DNA from: Warburgia ugandensis | Taxonomy: Eukaryota > Streptophyta > Magnoliopsida > Canellales > Canellaceae | Reading direction: 5' to 3' | Length of the DNA: 64,000 nucleotides | Assembly (NCBI GenBank): GCA_035236585.1 | Contig: CP141127.1 | Span: forward strand, 69,793,495-69,857,494 | Shown: positions 25,130 through 34,989 of the stretch, piece after piece | Layout of the letters: each line of letters opens with the position of its first letter | Numbering within the stretch: the first letter of the stretch is position 1 | The notes under the pieces: model-generated | Databases searched by the model: none | The model's input: only the letters and a program-made list of their open reading frames with translations | Told to the model about the DNA's origin: nothing | Program-made: the position numbers and the translations under genes

Positions 25130-28100
25130 ATGAAGCAATTGGACAAGGAAGCTTCTACTTGTCAGAATCCATCACCGGAAAATGGTCACAAGGATGAATT
25201 TCCCAAGGGACTGCGTGTTTTGGCAGTGGTTGATGATCCGGTTTGCTTGAAGATGCTCGAAACCCTGCTTCGACAATGTCATTATGAAGGTTTACTTGCT
25301 TCTTCCTTTTGTTTTGGTTTATTTTTATTTTTCCAATGTGCGTGTTAATCTGTGTTCTCTTTAAAATTGGGTTTAGATGCAGAACTCGTATGGAGTTTGC
25401 TGTTTCTAGTTATATTTTCCTGCATTTTGTTAAGTTGGAATCAAGATAGAAGAGTCTCTGTTTTGATGTTCTACTACTCTGTTAGTAGTCACAATTTGAT
25501 ATGTATTTTTATTGTGGTTGGCATGATATTTCTCGACTGCAATTGTTCTTTCTAAGACCCCCAAAATAGTGGTTTGTTGATGGAAAGCCGGTTAAAAATG
25601 AAAAGCACTAATGACTACTTGCAATTGAAACAGCAACTAACTATGGCTCATGGCCTAGACAATGTCCTAGGTATGGGGGAGATCGGAGCAACAAGGAATG
25701 CCTAGATGACGATGCCCATCCTGTGCAGCAGTAAATAGATCAAGAGGTCATTGTGCCCCTTGTCTTCTAAGAATTGGGTCAATCACGTTTGTTAGAAGTG
25801 GACAATAGAGTGGTTGTACCAGCAAAAACTCATCTACATATAATTGTTACACCTGCTGATGTATGTACCTCATAGTTGGGCTGTACCTTCCTCAGGTGTC
25901 AAATGTGATGCTGTACCTGGTCATTCAAATCAAACCTCCATTTTGGTACAACGAGAAGGAGTTTACTATCAATAAGTTAGCATTGAGTTGGTGAAGTTTG
26001 TGTTTGTCTGTTTTCAAGATTATGTCATGTAGTGTGGATGCAAGGCTGGTTTGACAACAAATTGAGAACATGTTAGCATGCCCTGTTGAGAACATGTTGG
26101 CAAGGAACTGTGTATTTTATTGGAAACTTATTTCAATAAATGGCTTTGATGAGTAGGATTATTTCATGACAAGAAATAAATGTGCCTTCTCAAATTTAAT
26201 AACTTAGAAATAGAACTAAGAGCTGAAAGGAGATGAGAATGGATCTCAGGCATGAGTTGTATTGCAGCTGTGTTGAAATGGAAGGTGTGCAAATAGCATC
26301 AACTTCACTGCAGATAGCAGTCTCTACTTGTCATCTTAATTAAGATGAAAAATGAATGACACAGCTTCAGCAGGTTGAAGTCCTCGGCAGGTAGTTCATG
26401 GCTTGGGTTCTTGCTGCATATTGTTTGAACTGTGGGCCCTATGAGACCCTGGTTGGAGGAGAGAGGATGCAGATTCAATGTTTATGAACTTTTCTGAGTA
26501 TTCTGGGGTTGTTGCAGAAAGGGAGATGGCTTGTGCTCTGAAGGGAACTGTGAGAGCTAAGAAAAGGCCTCCCATCGAAGGAAAATGGATGAGCATTTAA
26601 AGTGTGATATTTTTGGGGGTAAATTTTGGGGCGAGGGGTGTGTTTGTGTGTGAAAGTAATGCACCATTCTGTTGGCTGTCACTGATGGCTTTAGAATAAT
26701 GACTTAGGGTTACCTTTTAAAAATGCACTTTGAACATCCATCATTAGCAATGAGGTGGTCTTTACTACAAGGATTTTATAAAATTGGGTATTGGATTTGG
26801 TTAAAGCACATGCTAAAGATGCCTACTACATACTACATCTGGATTTTTTCACCTTGATAGTTTGCCTGGATTCTTAAGAAACCCTTAGGCTCACAAAAGC
26901 ATGGAACAATCTATAAGATGCAGAAGATATACTTGTGAGGTAAGACTGACAATTCATGCACCAAATATATCACATTGACCACATGGGTGTGTGTACATTT
27001 CAGGCACCAAAACAACAGCCCCAAAAAACACACCTGGGCAGGCAGGTTTACAGGGGTGTACCATCCAAATATCACATGTATTCTAGTAGTTCTCTAAGAC
27101 TAATATCAGTTTAGTTCGTCCTATAAGAAATCCTATTATTTAGTTTTGATTTCTGTTTACTTTTTGGGTAGCTGTTATTGTGGATATTGTTACTTGAAAC
27201 AGAAGAATATAGTACTACTTTTGCTGGTGGACTTTCTCCTATCCTTATTCTAAAATACTACCATAAATTTCAACATCACTGTTATGTATTTTCTTCTGAA
27301 GTTCGACATTTCCTGCTCATGGTTCTGTGTATTTGTTGAACATGAGTCCAAGTCACCAGTGGTTGATATTTTGCAGTTACAGTGACTCAGGAAGCAGTTA
27401 TGGCCCTGAAATTATTAAGGGAGAACAAAGAGAAGTTTAACGTTGTGATCACCGATGTCTATATGCCAGACATGGATGGTTTCAAGCTCTTGGAGATCGT
27501 GGGGCTTGAAATGGACCTACCTGTAATCAGTAAGTGATGAATCATGCTGGTTATACAAGGCTTCTTGGTGTTTTCTTTCTTTTTTGATGAGCTTATGTCT
27601 TACTTTCTTTTTGATGAATTTATCTCATAGTTAAACAAATTGAATGCAGTGATGTCTGCAAATTGTGAAGTAGACACAGTGATGAAGGGCATAAAGCATG
27701 GGGCATGCGATTATCTGCTAAAACCTGTTCGGACTGAGGAGCTCCAGAACATTTGGCAGCATGTGATTAGGAAAACATTGCTCGATTCCAAGGAACTAAT
27801 TGATACGACTGACAAACCTGAACGTGTAACTGGAGCAACTGATCATCATTCGAAGCTTACCAGGAAATCCAGTGATCAAAATGGCGATCATGCAGATGAT
27901 GATCCCTCAGGTAAAAAGCAGAGGCTTCAGTGGTCACCAGAGCTACATTCACAATTTGTAGCTGCCTATAATCAGTTAGGCGCACAGAGTAAGTAGACCT
28001 CACTAGATTTGATAATGATGTGGCACATGTCTTCATTGGTTTATATTTTGTTTGAAGTTTAAGCCTCAAATTTTTTCCACACAAGCGTTCCAAAGAGAAT

Positions 28101-29626
28101 TTTGGATCTTATGGATACCCCAGGGCTGACCAGGGAAAATGTTGCTAGTCATCTGCAGGCGCATCTGGTCTCATCTTATGTTTTTATGTTAGGCATTTAT
28201 AATGACATATTACATGCAATTTAACAACCATAATGGTCTATGTTTACTGATCCTTCAGAGTTCTTTTGTCAATGCTATAAACACTTGATATATATGTTCT
28301 AGTAATTTAAGTGGAGAAACTGAATAGTTTGTTTTTTCTTCTTTCACTGTAGAAATATAGGAAGGGACTGAACAGGAACAGTGCCAGGATAGGCCTAACC
28401 TGTGATGATATTTCTGCATCAAACGGAACTTGTGGGAATCCAGGAACTGCTCTTCTAAGTTTTGACAAGCAAGACCCTGATATAGATTGTAGCAATTTTT
28501 CTGAGACAATCCCATTGGGTCATGTGCAAAATTCCAGCAGTTACGGCATTTCCTCTGGAAATCCTTCATTGCTTTCGCAGCCTTTGACCCCAAGAGGTCA
28601 TTTGCTTCAGCGGTATATGGAAGCTCCTGAAATGGGCAAATTTCAGCAAAGGATCTCTAGACCTGGGGAGGTCACATCGAATCTGCTCATATTTGGACAC
28701 GTACGCCACCAATTGGAGCTGAATTTTGTAAATCAGCCTTTAACTCCAAGACAAAATCAGTTTGATGCCTTTATGGGGGTCAGTTCTGGACTTCCTGACT
28801 ATAATATTAATGGCGAACAGGATGCAACTAGTCTCCAACAACTTGGATTTGCACCCAACCAACACTCAGTTGGCATCTCTGTAGATGTTGAAGTTTCACC
28901 ATATCCAAAAGTGATAAATGGTGGTGCTGCCAATATAAATCCATTACCTGAAGCAATTGGAAATGTTCTTCCAGGTGATCTTTATTTACGGCATTAAGAA
29001 TATGAAAGTGATAGTTTGTCTTTTATTCATGTTTTCCTTATCTGAGTTAGCAAGACATAGTTAAAATTTATGTTGTTAAAATAAAATCACTCAGCTTATG
29101 TGACAGGCATGCCATCGGAACAATGAGATTTTGAGGTTTTTGGATTAATATTTTTTTTCTTTATCTATCCAACATAGACATCAGAACAATGAAAAATACT
29201 TCTCATTACCATGGAAACACAGAGTTGGATTTGGAAAGGAAAATGAATGGAGTTTCATTAGACATACAAAATTGCGACAGGGAGTATATGCAACTTTGCC
29301 AAATGAAATTCATGGAGCCTCTTGAGAACATGGAAATGAAGAGTCTTCTTTTTAGCAGATCTAACTCTGCCAATGACCTTAATGCAGTGTTGAAGCAGGT
29401 ATTGGATCTCTTATCTCTGTTTATCTTATTTCCAAGAGGATTATCAGTTCCTATAGTTCAAATTTCTTCTGTAATGGGTTTATACCTGTTTAACAGAGAT
29501 TACTTTATTTGTTAAATTGCCCATGTTATATAAAAGTATGTGGTTTACTTTGCAAACAGTTGAAATCATGCAAAAACAATTCTTTTTCATAAACAGCTCC
29601 AATGCATGCAGCTGGAGTCTAGGTGA
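25130..29626 (+). CDS. type-B response regulator (ARR/ORR-like), seven-exon model
   Basis: A cytokinin-signalling transcription factor. In the family, phosphotransfer proteins phosphorylate the receiver and the Myb-like B motif binds DNA in the nucleus. Exons: 25130-25289, 27377-27529, 27650-27992, 28086-28158, 28353-28974, 29178-29398, 29597-29626. They join in frame to about 533 residues. Receiver, about 28-145: phosphoacceptor D80 in [11 protein letters not shown]107 in MMSAN, K129 in LLKPVR, then the IWQHVIRK helix. B motif, 193-250: [44 protein letters not shown]. The C-terminal half has no strong motif. Oddities: V34 replaces the first Asp of the usual VDDDP; the exon 3 donor is GTAGAC, chosen because the stronger GTAAGT at 27989 breaks frame; the exon 4 donor is GC (28159), with GT at 28168 adding three residues. 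Intron 1 is about 2.1 kb. The last exon is tentative. Family call sure, functionality not. Confidence 0.85.
25290..27376 (+). other. large first intron of the response regulator
   Basis: It runs from GTTTAC at 25290 to TTGCAG at 27376 and joins a phase-1 codon (G|TT, Val). No transposon was recognised inside. Short frames at 25352-25555 and 26396-26596 carry no motif. Confidence 0.75.
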
Positions 29627-31477
29627 CTTGCTGGCTGCTCAAGCCTAGGTGCAGAAATGACAAACTGGAGAGATGTCTTTTGTAAACTTTTCCTTGGATA
29701 AAGGAAATTAGAGTAACTGAAGACATATTATTCGTCATTCTCATCCACGAACTTTTTTCTAGGTTGGTTGGATCAAAACTCTCACTTCAGTTCTTTATCT
29801 TGTCTTTGTTGCCAATTCAAACATGGACCTGCAGGAGCTGGTCATGAATCCCATTCTGAACTGGAGGCCTGTTGACTAGTAGGTTCCCATCTCATGACAT
29901 TAAACTACAGTTTGATCACAGAAAAATCCTGGATGAGCATAGCAATAGATGCTACCATTGAGTAGGCAGTCTTTTTTGTGATTAGCTGCTCTGAGCCATC
30001 CTCATGAAGTTATCTATTGATTCTCACTCTTGTCATTTCATTTTATTTTTTGGAAAATAACTGAAACTCAAACTCCTGCCACATGACAAAAACTCTGGGT
30101 CCTAAACAACTTGGGTGTGACGACCTGGGTTTTTATAATACTTTTTCAAAATTTGGGATATCCCTTGTTGAAATTTCTTTTGGAAAACATGTAGTGAAAA
30201 ATCTTCTCTCAAAAAAGGCATTTTAAAAACCCTGAGTGTCATTTCTTTAACAAACACAAGAATGCTCGAAATTGTTGATCCTAAGCTGAGCATTGTTAAA
30301 GAATTTTATATCAATAAAACAAATCTTGTAAGCTGCATCTTAGTTAATTGTACCTTTAGAGTTCTAGTTTTGCTAGGAAATGTTGAGATGCTTATATGAT
30401 TTTGTAGACAACTTAGAATTGAAACTATGGGAACATGGAGGTTATTTAAATGCTTCTGCAAATGCCATGTTCAAAACTTAGACTCCACAGAACTCAGCCA
30501 AGATAGTGGTCAGCTATTCTTTAAATTTGGTTTTTCAAAGAGTTCCTATTGACCTCAAAAGTTATAAGGTCAACCTTCATGAAGAATTTGGCCAAGGTAG
30601 GAGCCAATCAACTTAGGCAAGTAGATGGTCCCTTGAGTTCTAAAATAGAGATAAATATAATGAGCTATCTATTTCCTGTATATAGTAATTTTGCTTGGTT
30701 TAAGTACACACAGCTCTAGTTTAAAAGATTATTGACAAATAATACTATTAAGAACTTATCTATATGGTAAGGAGAATTGCTATTTACTCTTAGATATATG
30801 ACCTCTTTATAATTAGTTTCATATTGTGAATGTCTTTTTGTGGATTTATTTATGATTGAGTGTTATTTATGTATTTAAGAATTTTATTCATTTTGTTACA
30901 TCTCACTTCAGCAAATAAATGAAGGGATCGCAATGAAATTCATACAATATTTGATTCTCCCATTACTAGGCTTCTTTTCTCACCTTTCTTCTACTTCTTC
31001 TCTCTCCTTTTTCTTGCCTTTTTACTTTCCTTTATCTTTTGCTTTCTTTCTACCTTATAAGACATTGCTTTCTTTCTCACAACCAGATAGGCTCTAGAAC
31101 ATGAAGCACTACATAAAAGCAAAAATTGAACCACCGTCAGGCAGTGCTTCTACCTCGTCTTCTTCCAACTCATCTTCAAGAAGATGACCTGATCATAATT
31201 AATCCAACTTTACTAGTCTTGATGGGTGTTCTATTCATTTTTTTAATTGGATTTAAGAGAAGCTAATGAGCTGTTGAAGTATTCAAATTACTCGAATTCA
31301 AGGGACATCAAGGGTATTTTGATCTACCCTCTTTCTACAGCTAATTTGAAAAGGGGATATCTAAAGGATGTGATAGCTCCCTTGCAAAATCAATTAAAAG
31401 TGATCCCCTTTTGTTAGACATGATCTAAATTTGTTTAGGACACATTTGGGGTATTCCACTTGTATAAGGGACCGAAT
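29627..31477. other. downstream flank and intergenic region
   Basis: The 3' flank of the regulator, without a recognised gene. It holds an LTR-end fragment at 30116-30270 and otherwise AT-rich DNA, up to the copia LTR. Confidence 0.5.
30116..30270 (-). mobile_element. LTR-terminus fragment related to the 2655-5328 block
   Basis: It starts TGTGACGACCTGGGTTTT, matching the reverse complement of the end at 5328. Further matches are GTGAAAAATCTTC and AAACCCTGAGTGTCATTT, which correspond to the complement of about 5165-5225. Only the last 150 or so bases of the LTR are present. Confidence 0.55.
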
Positions 31478-31526
31478 TGGAAAGCTAAGATACTATTAGA
31501 TATTAGTACCAGCTTATGATATCTAC

Positions 31527-32564
31527 CTATGTAGTTAAAGGCACTCCTAGGTGCTAGTCGACAGGTAAGCGCCTGGGAGGGGGCTAGGCGCAGAGGAAAT
31601 GAGGCACGGTCTCCCAGGCGAGCGCCTAGGCGCCCCTTTCAGGTGCGCCCCCGACTCCAGGCGCAGACCACTTAACTTGGTAATGTATAAACCTCGTTTT
31701 TTTTTTTTTTTTTTTTTTCGTTTTTCACCTTCCAACCCTAATTTCAATCTTCCAACCTCCTGAGAAGGTGAAAATGACCATTCCTCTTTGATCTTTCACA
31801 GATCTAAGCAAAAAAAGGTATGGATTTATGAATTTTAGCATGTGTATACAGTTTCTGTAAAAAAACGTAAAAACTAGTATTGTTTTTTCAAATTTTTTGT
31901 TTTTTGTTAACTATTTTCCATAGATCTTGATGGGTTTTAGTTCTATATGTATAAGAAAACATTCCATTTGAGTTTTATACTTCTTTGCTCTAGATTTGAG
32001 TTTGTTTTTAGGTTTTTTTACTGTTTTTCCAAAAAAATCAGGTACGGAAATAAAAAAAGTCATCGTTTTTTCGTATTTCTTCATTGAAACGTATTTCTAT
32101 CCACATATATAGCTTTCCCATACTTGTGTCTTCGTGTGTGATAATTTTTTCATCTTTTTTTTTTAATTTAGGGTTATTTTTTTAATTTTTTCAAAAAAAA
32201 GTTACAAAAATTAGGAAAACATTGTTCTTTTTTATATGTATTAGTTAATACCTATTCTTATCCACATATATAGCTTACTCATGCTTGTATCTTCATGTAT
32301 GATGTACTTTTCATTCTTTTTTTGTATTGTATTGTTATTTTGTTCAATTTTTTCAAAAATAAAACTTATGAAAATTAGAAAAAAATTGTTTTATTTATAT
32401 TTATTAGTCAATACCTATTCTTATATACATATATAGCTTTCCCATGCTTGTGTCTTCATGTATGCTGTATTTTTCATGCTTTTTTTGTATTTTAGTGTTA
32501 TTTTTAGCTAATTTTTAATTATGAAAAATATAATTTTGTGTGCCTTGCACCTTTACCTACATAG
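31527..32564. mobile_element. non-autonomous hAT-like DNA transposon (1038 bp)
   Basis: It is flanked by a perfect 8-bp duplication ATATCTAC (31519-31526 and 32565-32572) inside the copia left LTR; the right LTR shows the uninterrupted site. The ends are inverted: CTATGTAGTTAAAGG on the left, and CTATGTAGGTAAAGG as the complement of the right end. An 8-bp duplication points to the hAT superfamily. The left subterminal 100 bases are rich in GGCGC / CCTAGGCGC inverted motifs. The interior has no transposase, a T-rich tract and a degenerate tandem repeat. Confidence 0.8.
32090..32510. repeat. degenerate tandem repeat of about 160 bp inside the hAT-like element
   Basis: Three units share CATATATAGCTT, then TGCTTGT or TACTTGT, then GTCTTC or ATCTTC. 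They begin near 32090, 32250 and 32411 and are separated by T-rich stretches. Confidence 0.6.
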
Positions 32565-32837
32565 ATATCTACAGTTACCATATTTGGAGGATTTCTATTT
32601 TGAGATTATAGAGATAATGTCATATCTCCTTAAATCCCTCACATATCCACAATATCTCCTTAAATCAATCTTAGGTCTACAATTAGTTGCCTCAAATCAT
32701 AGCTATAGATAATAGCTAATTCACTTACCTTGTGTAATTTGATCTTATCCTATATAATCAACCCTTGTATTCCTCTATAAATTGAGAGACTGTAAATAAT
32801 GAAATCATGAAGTCACCTTACTTCTGTTAGTTCAACT

Positions 32838-32849
32838 TGGTCTCAGAGC
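32838..32849 (+). promoter_or_regulatory. copia primer-binding site (initiator Met-tRNA)
   Basis: TGGTCTCAGAGC lies three bases after the left LTR. It differs by one base from the usual plant copia PBS, TGGTATCAGAGC, which pairs with initiator methionine tRNA. Confidence 0.8.
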
Positions 32850-32946
32850 TTCTATCCTATGCCTGCCACCCTAACCCTAGAAACTATCCTTTATCAAGTA
32901 ACAACACCCACAAATCCAGCACCATAAATCCTCAAAAGATTCCTAG

Positions 32947-33846
32947 ATGGCTAACAAAAAAATTTCCTTAGATGTAGTGTCCCACACCCTGATCGTCAAC
33001 AATGGTTCTACCAAACTTCCTATGGTGTTTGAAAAACTAAGCCCTCATAACTACATTATTTGGGCTCAGTCAGTCAAACTCACCACTAGTGGAAAAGGAA
33101 AGTTTGGTTATCTTGATGGTTCAAAGAGAAGACCTAAAGGAGATGCTGCAACCATGGAGAAATGGGAAGAAGAAAGTGCATTGGTAACGTCTTGCTAATT
33201 CAGACTGTGCACCCAAGCATTGGGAAGAACTACTTGTTCATAGAAGGTGCAAATGAGACTTGGGAAGCAGTAAAGGAGTCCTACTCAAAGGTGGGCAATG
33301 ATGGATAGATGAATGGGATAGAAAATCAAATTTGAGACACCAAACAAGGTGACTCGAATGTGAATTCATATTACAGCACCTTAAGATGACTCTGTTTGGA
33401 GTTAGACTACTACAAAAGCCTCGAATTAGGTGCTGTCCAAGTCCCTGCTCAGGTTACTCGAATGATGGAGAAAGAACGAATATGCAAATTCTTGTCTCGC
33501 TTGAAACCTGAGTTTGATGTCTTCTCCTTGGCCATAGGAAAATGCCCCCTTCCTACTTTAAGTGAGGCCTTTTCCATGGTGAGGAGTGAAGAAAGCAGGA
33601 AAAAAAGCCATGGTAGGAAGAGAAGCACCAAAAATGGCCATGGCAGCCATAAAAGAATGGAAGAAGAACACCAAAATCAAAGGAAAGATGCCAAGGATGA
33701 TCTATAGTGCACTCACTGCGATAAGCCAAGACATGGCATCTCAACTTGTTGGGTACCATGGCAAGAAAGGCAAAGGCAAAAAGGGAAGCTTGGCACTTGT
33801 AGCAGCCATAGAAATAGAGGAGGAGTTGGGATTTTCAGCTAAATAG
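32947..33846 (+). pseudogene. copia Gag remnant with zinc knuckle
   Basis: From the ATG at 32947 the translation shows a copia Gag start (KLSPHNYIIWAQSVKLTT, then GYLDGSKRRPKGD). The frame breaks at 33198. A downstream piece (33396-33707) gives the YYKSLELG and FLSRLKPEFDVF blocks of the Gag core. A CCHC zinc knuckle, C-x2-C-x4-H-x4-C, is readable at 33708-33749 in yet another frame, just after a stop. Gag coats the element RNA and forms particles in the cytoplasm. At least three frame or stop defects make it a pseudogene. Confidence 0.8.
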
Positions 33847-33949
33847 ATGGAAGAACTCAGAAGGATTCTGAAGAAGAAAAATCCGAGAGTAGTGTTGCTA
33901 CTACTGGTAAATTCTTCTCTGCTTGTGCCTTAGTTTCAAGATTTAAAAC

Positions 33950-34989
33950 TTGGATTCTTAATCCTGGGGCATCTGTGGATTCTTAATCCCGGGGCATCTG
34001 AGCACATGACTGGAGACGCCAGGTTCTTTTTCACCTATAACCCTTATGCTGGAAATAGAAAGATAGAGATAGCTGATGGAAGCTACTCAACCACGATAAG
34101 AATGAGGTCGATATGCGTCTTGGATACACTGTCACTTAAATCTGTCTTGCATGTTCCAAACCTTGCAGTTAATTTGATTTTGATCCATAAATTGGTTAGG
34201 GAATCTAATTAGTTGGTGTGTCTCTTCTATTAAATGTTTCTTACAGGATCTAGCTCAATGAAGATGAGTGGTCTTGTTGAGGAATCGGGAGGATACGTAC
34301 TAGAATTGAGATGTAGAAGAAATTAAATGACCAGATATCACAGCTCCAGTGTAGACCCATTTGATGAAGTCTGGCTGTGGCATAAGAGATTCCACCACTC
34401 ATCATTTCAAGTACTTTTTAGCATGTTTCCTAGTCTGTCTAAAAAAGTTAGGAACTCTGAGTTTAAATGTGAAACTTGTGAAATAGCTAAACATCAATGT
34501 ATGTCCTACTCTTCAAGTGATAACAAAACATCCATTCATTTCTCTATTATCCACTTAGATGTTTGGGGACCATGTTATGTGACAAGTATATTTGGCCACA
34601 AATGGTTTGTGGCATTCATTGATGAAAGATCAAGACACACTTAGGTGTGCCTCTTAAAAGAAAAATCTGATGTACGTCAAACCTTTATCACCTTTGTCAA
34701 CGTGATTGAAAACCTATTTTCCACAAAAGTCTGAATGATACAAAGTGATCAAGGGGTGAGAGTACATTGGTTTTGACCTCAAAATTTTTTTCGAAGACAA
34801 AGATCATTCACCTAATGTCTTGTGCCTATACTTCACACCAAAATGGTTTGGCTAAACAAAAAAATAGGCATTTGCTAGAAATCACTTGTAGCCTACTATT
34901 TATGCATAATGTCCCGCACCATTTAATTGCAGCTCATTTGAACAACCTTCCTAACAGAATGTTACAATATAAATCCCCACATGACTTGT
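33950..34989 (+). pseudogene. copia protease and integrase, N-terminal part
   Basis: The protease active-site block reads WILNPGAS where copia elements have WILDSGAS, so the catalytic Asp is Asn. A 25-bp tandem duplication at 33951-34000 also breaks the frame. The integrase zinc-binding region follows (LWHKRFHHSSF, then CETCEIAKHQC at about 34375-34510). The catalytic core starts with HLDVWGP (34550-34570). The second Asp block is degraded (QSDQG near 34742). The translation around NGLAKQKNRHLLEITCSLL and LNNLPNRMLQYKSP runs into the Athila-like insertion at 34989. Integrase inserts the cDNA copy into the chromosome. Confidence 0.8.
33951..34000 (+). repeat. 25-bp tandem duplication in the copia protease
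   Basis: Copies at 33951-33975 and 33976-34000 begin TGGATTCTTAATCC and differ at one base (T/C). The unit length is not a multiple of three, so it shifts the frame right at the active site. Confidence 0.95.

Larger units (their letters stand above)
31478..32834 (+). repeat. copia left LTR, interrupted by a hAT-like insertion
   Basis: It starts TGGAAAGCTAAGATACTATT and ends TTAGTTCA. With the 1038-bp insert and its 8-bp duplication removed it is 311 bp, against 310 bp for the right LTR. The two share blocks such as TATTTGGAGGATTTCTA, ATGTCATATCTCCT and CCCTTGTATTCCTCTATAA, with moderate divergence, so the element is not young. Confidence 0.85.
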
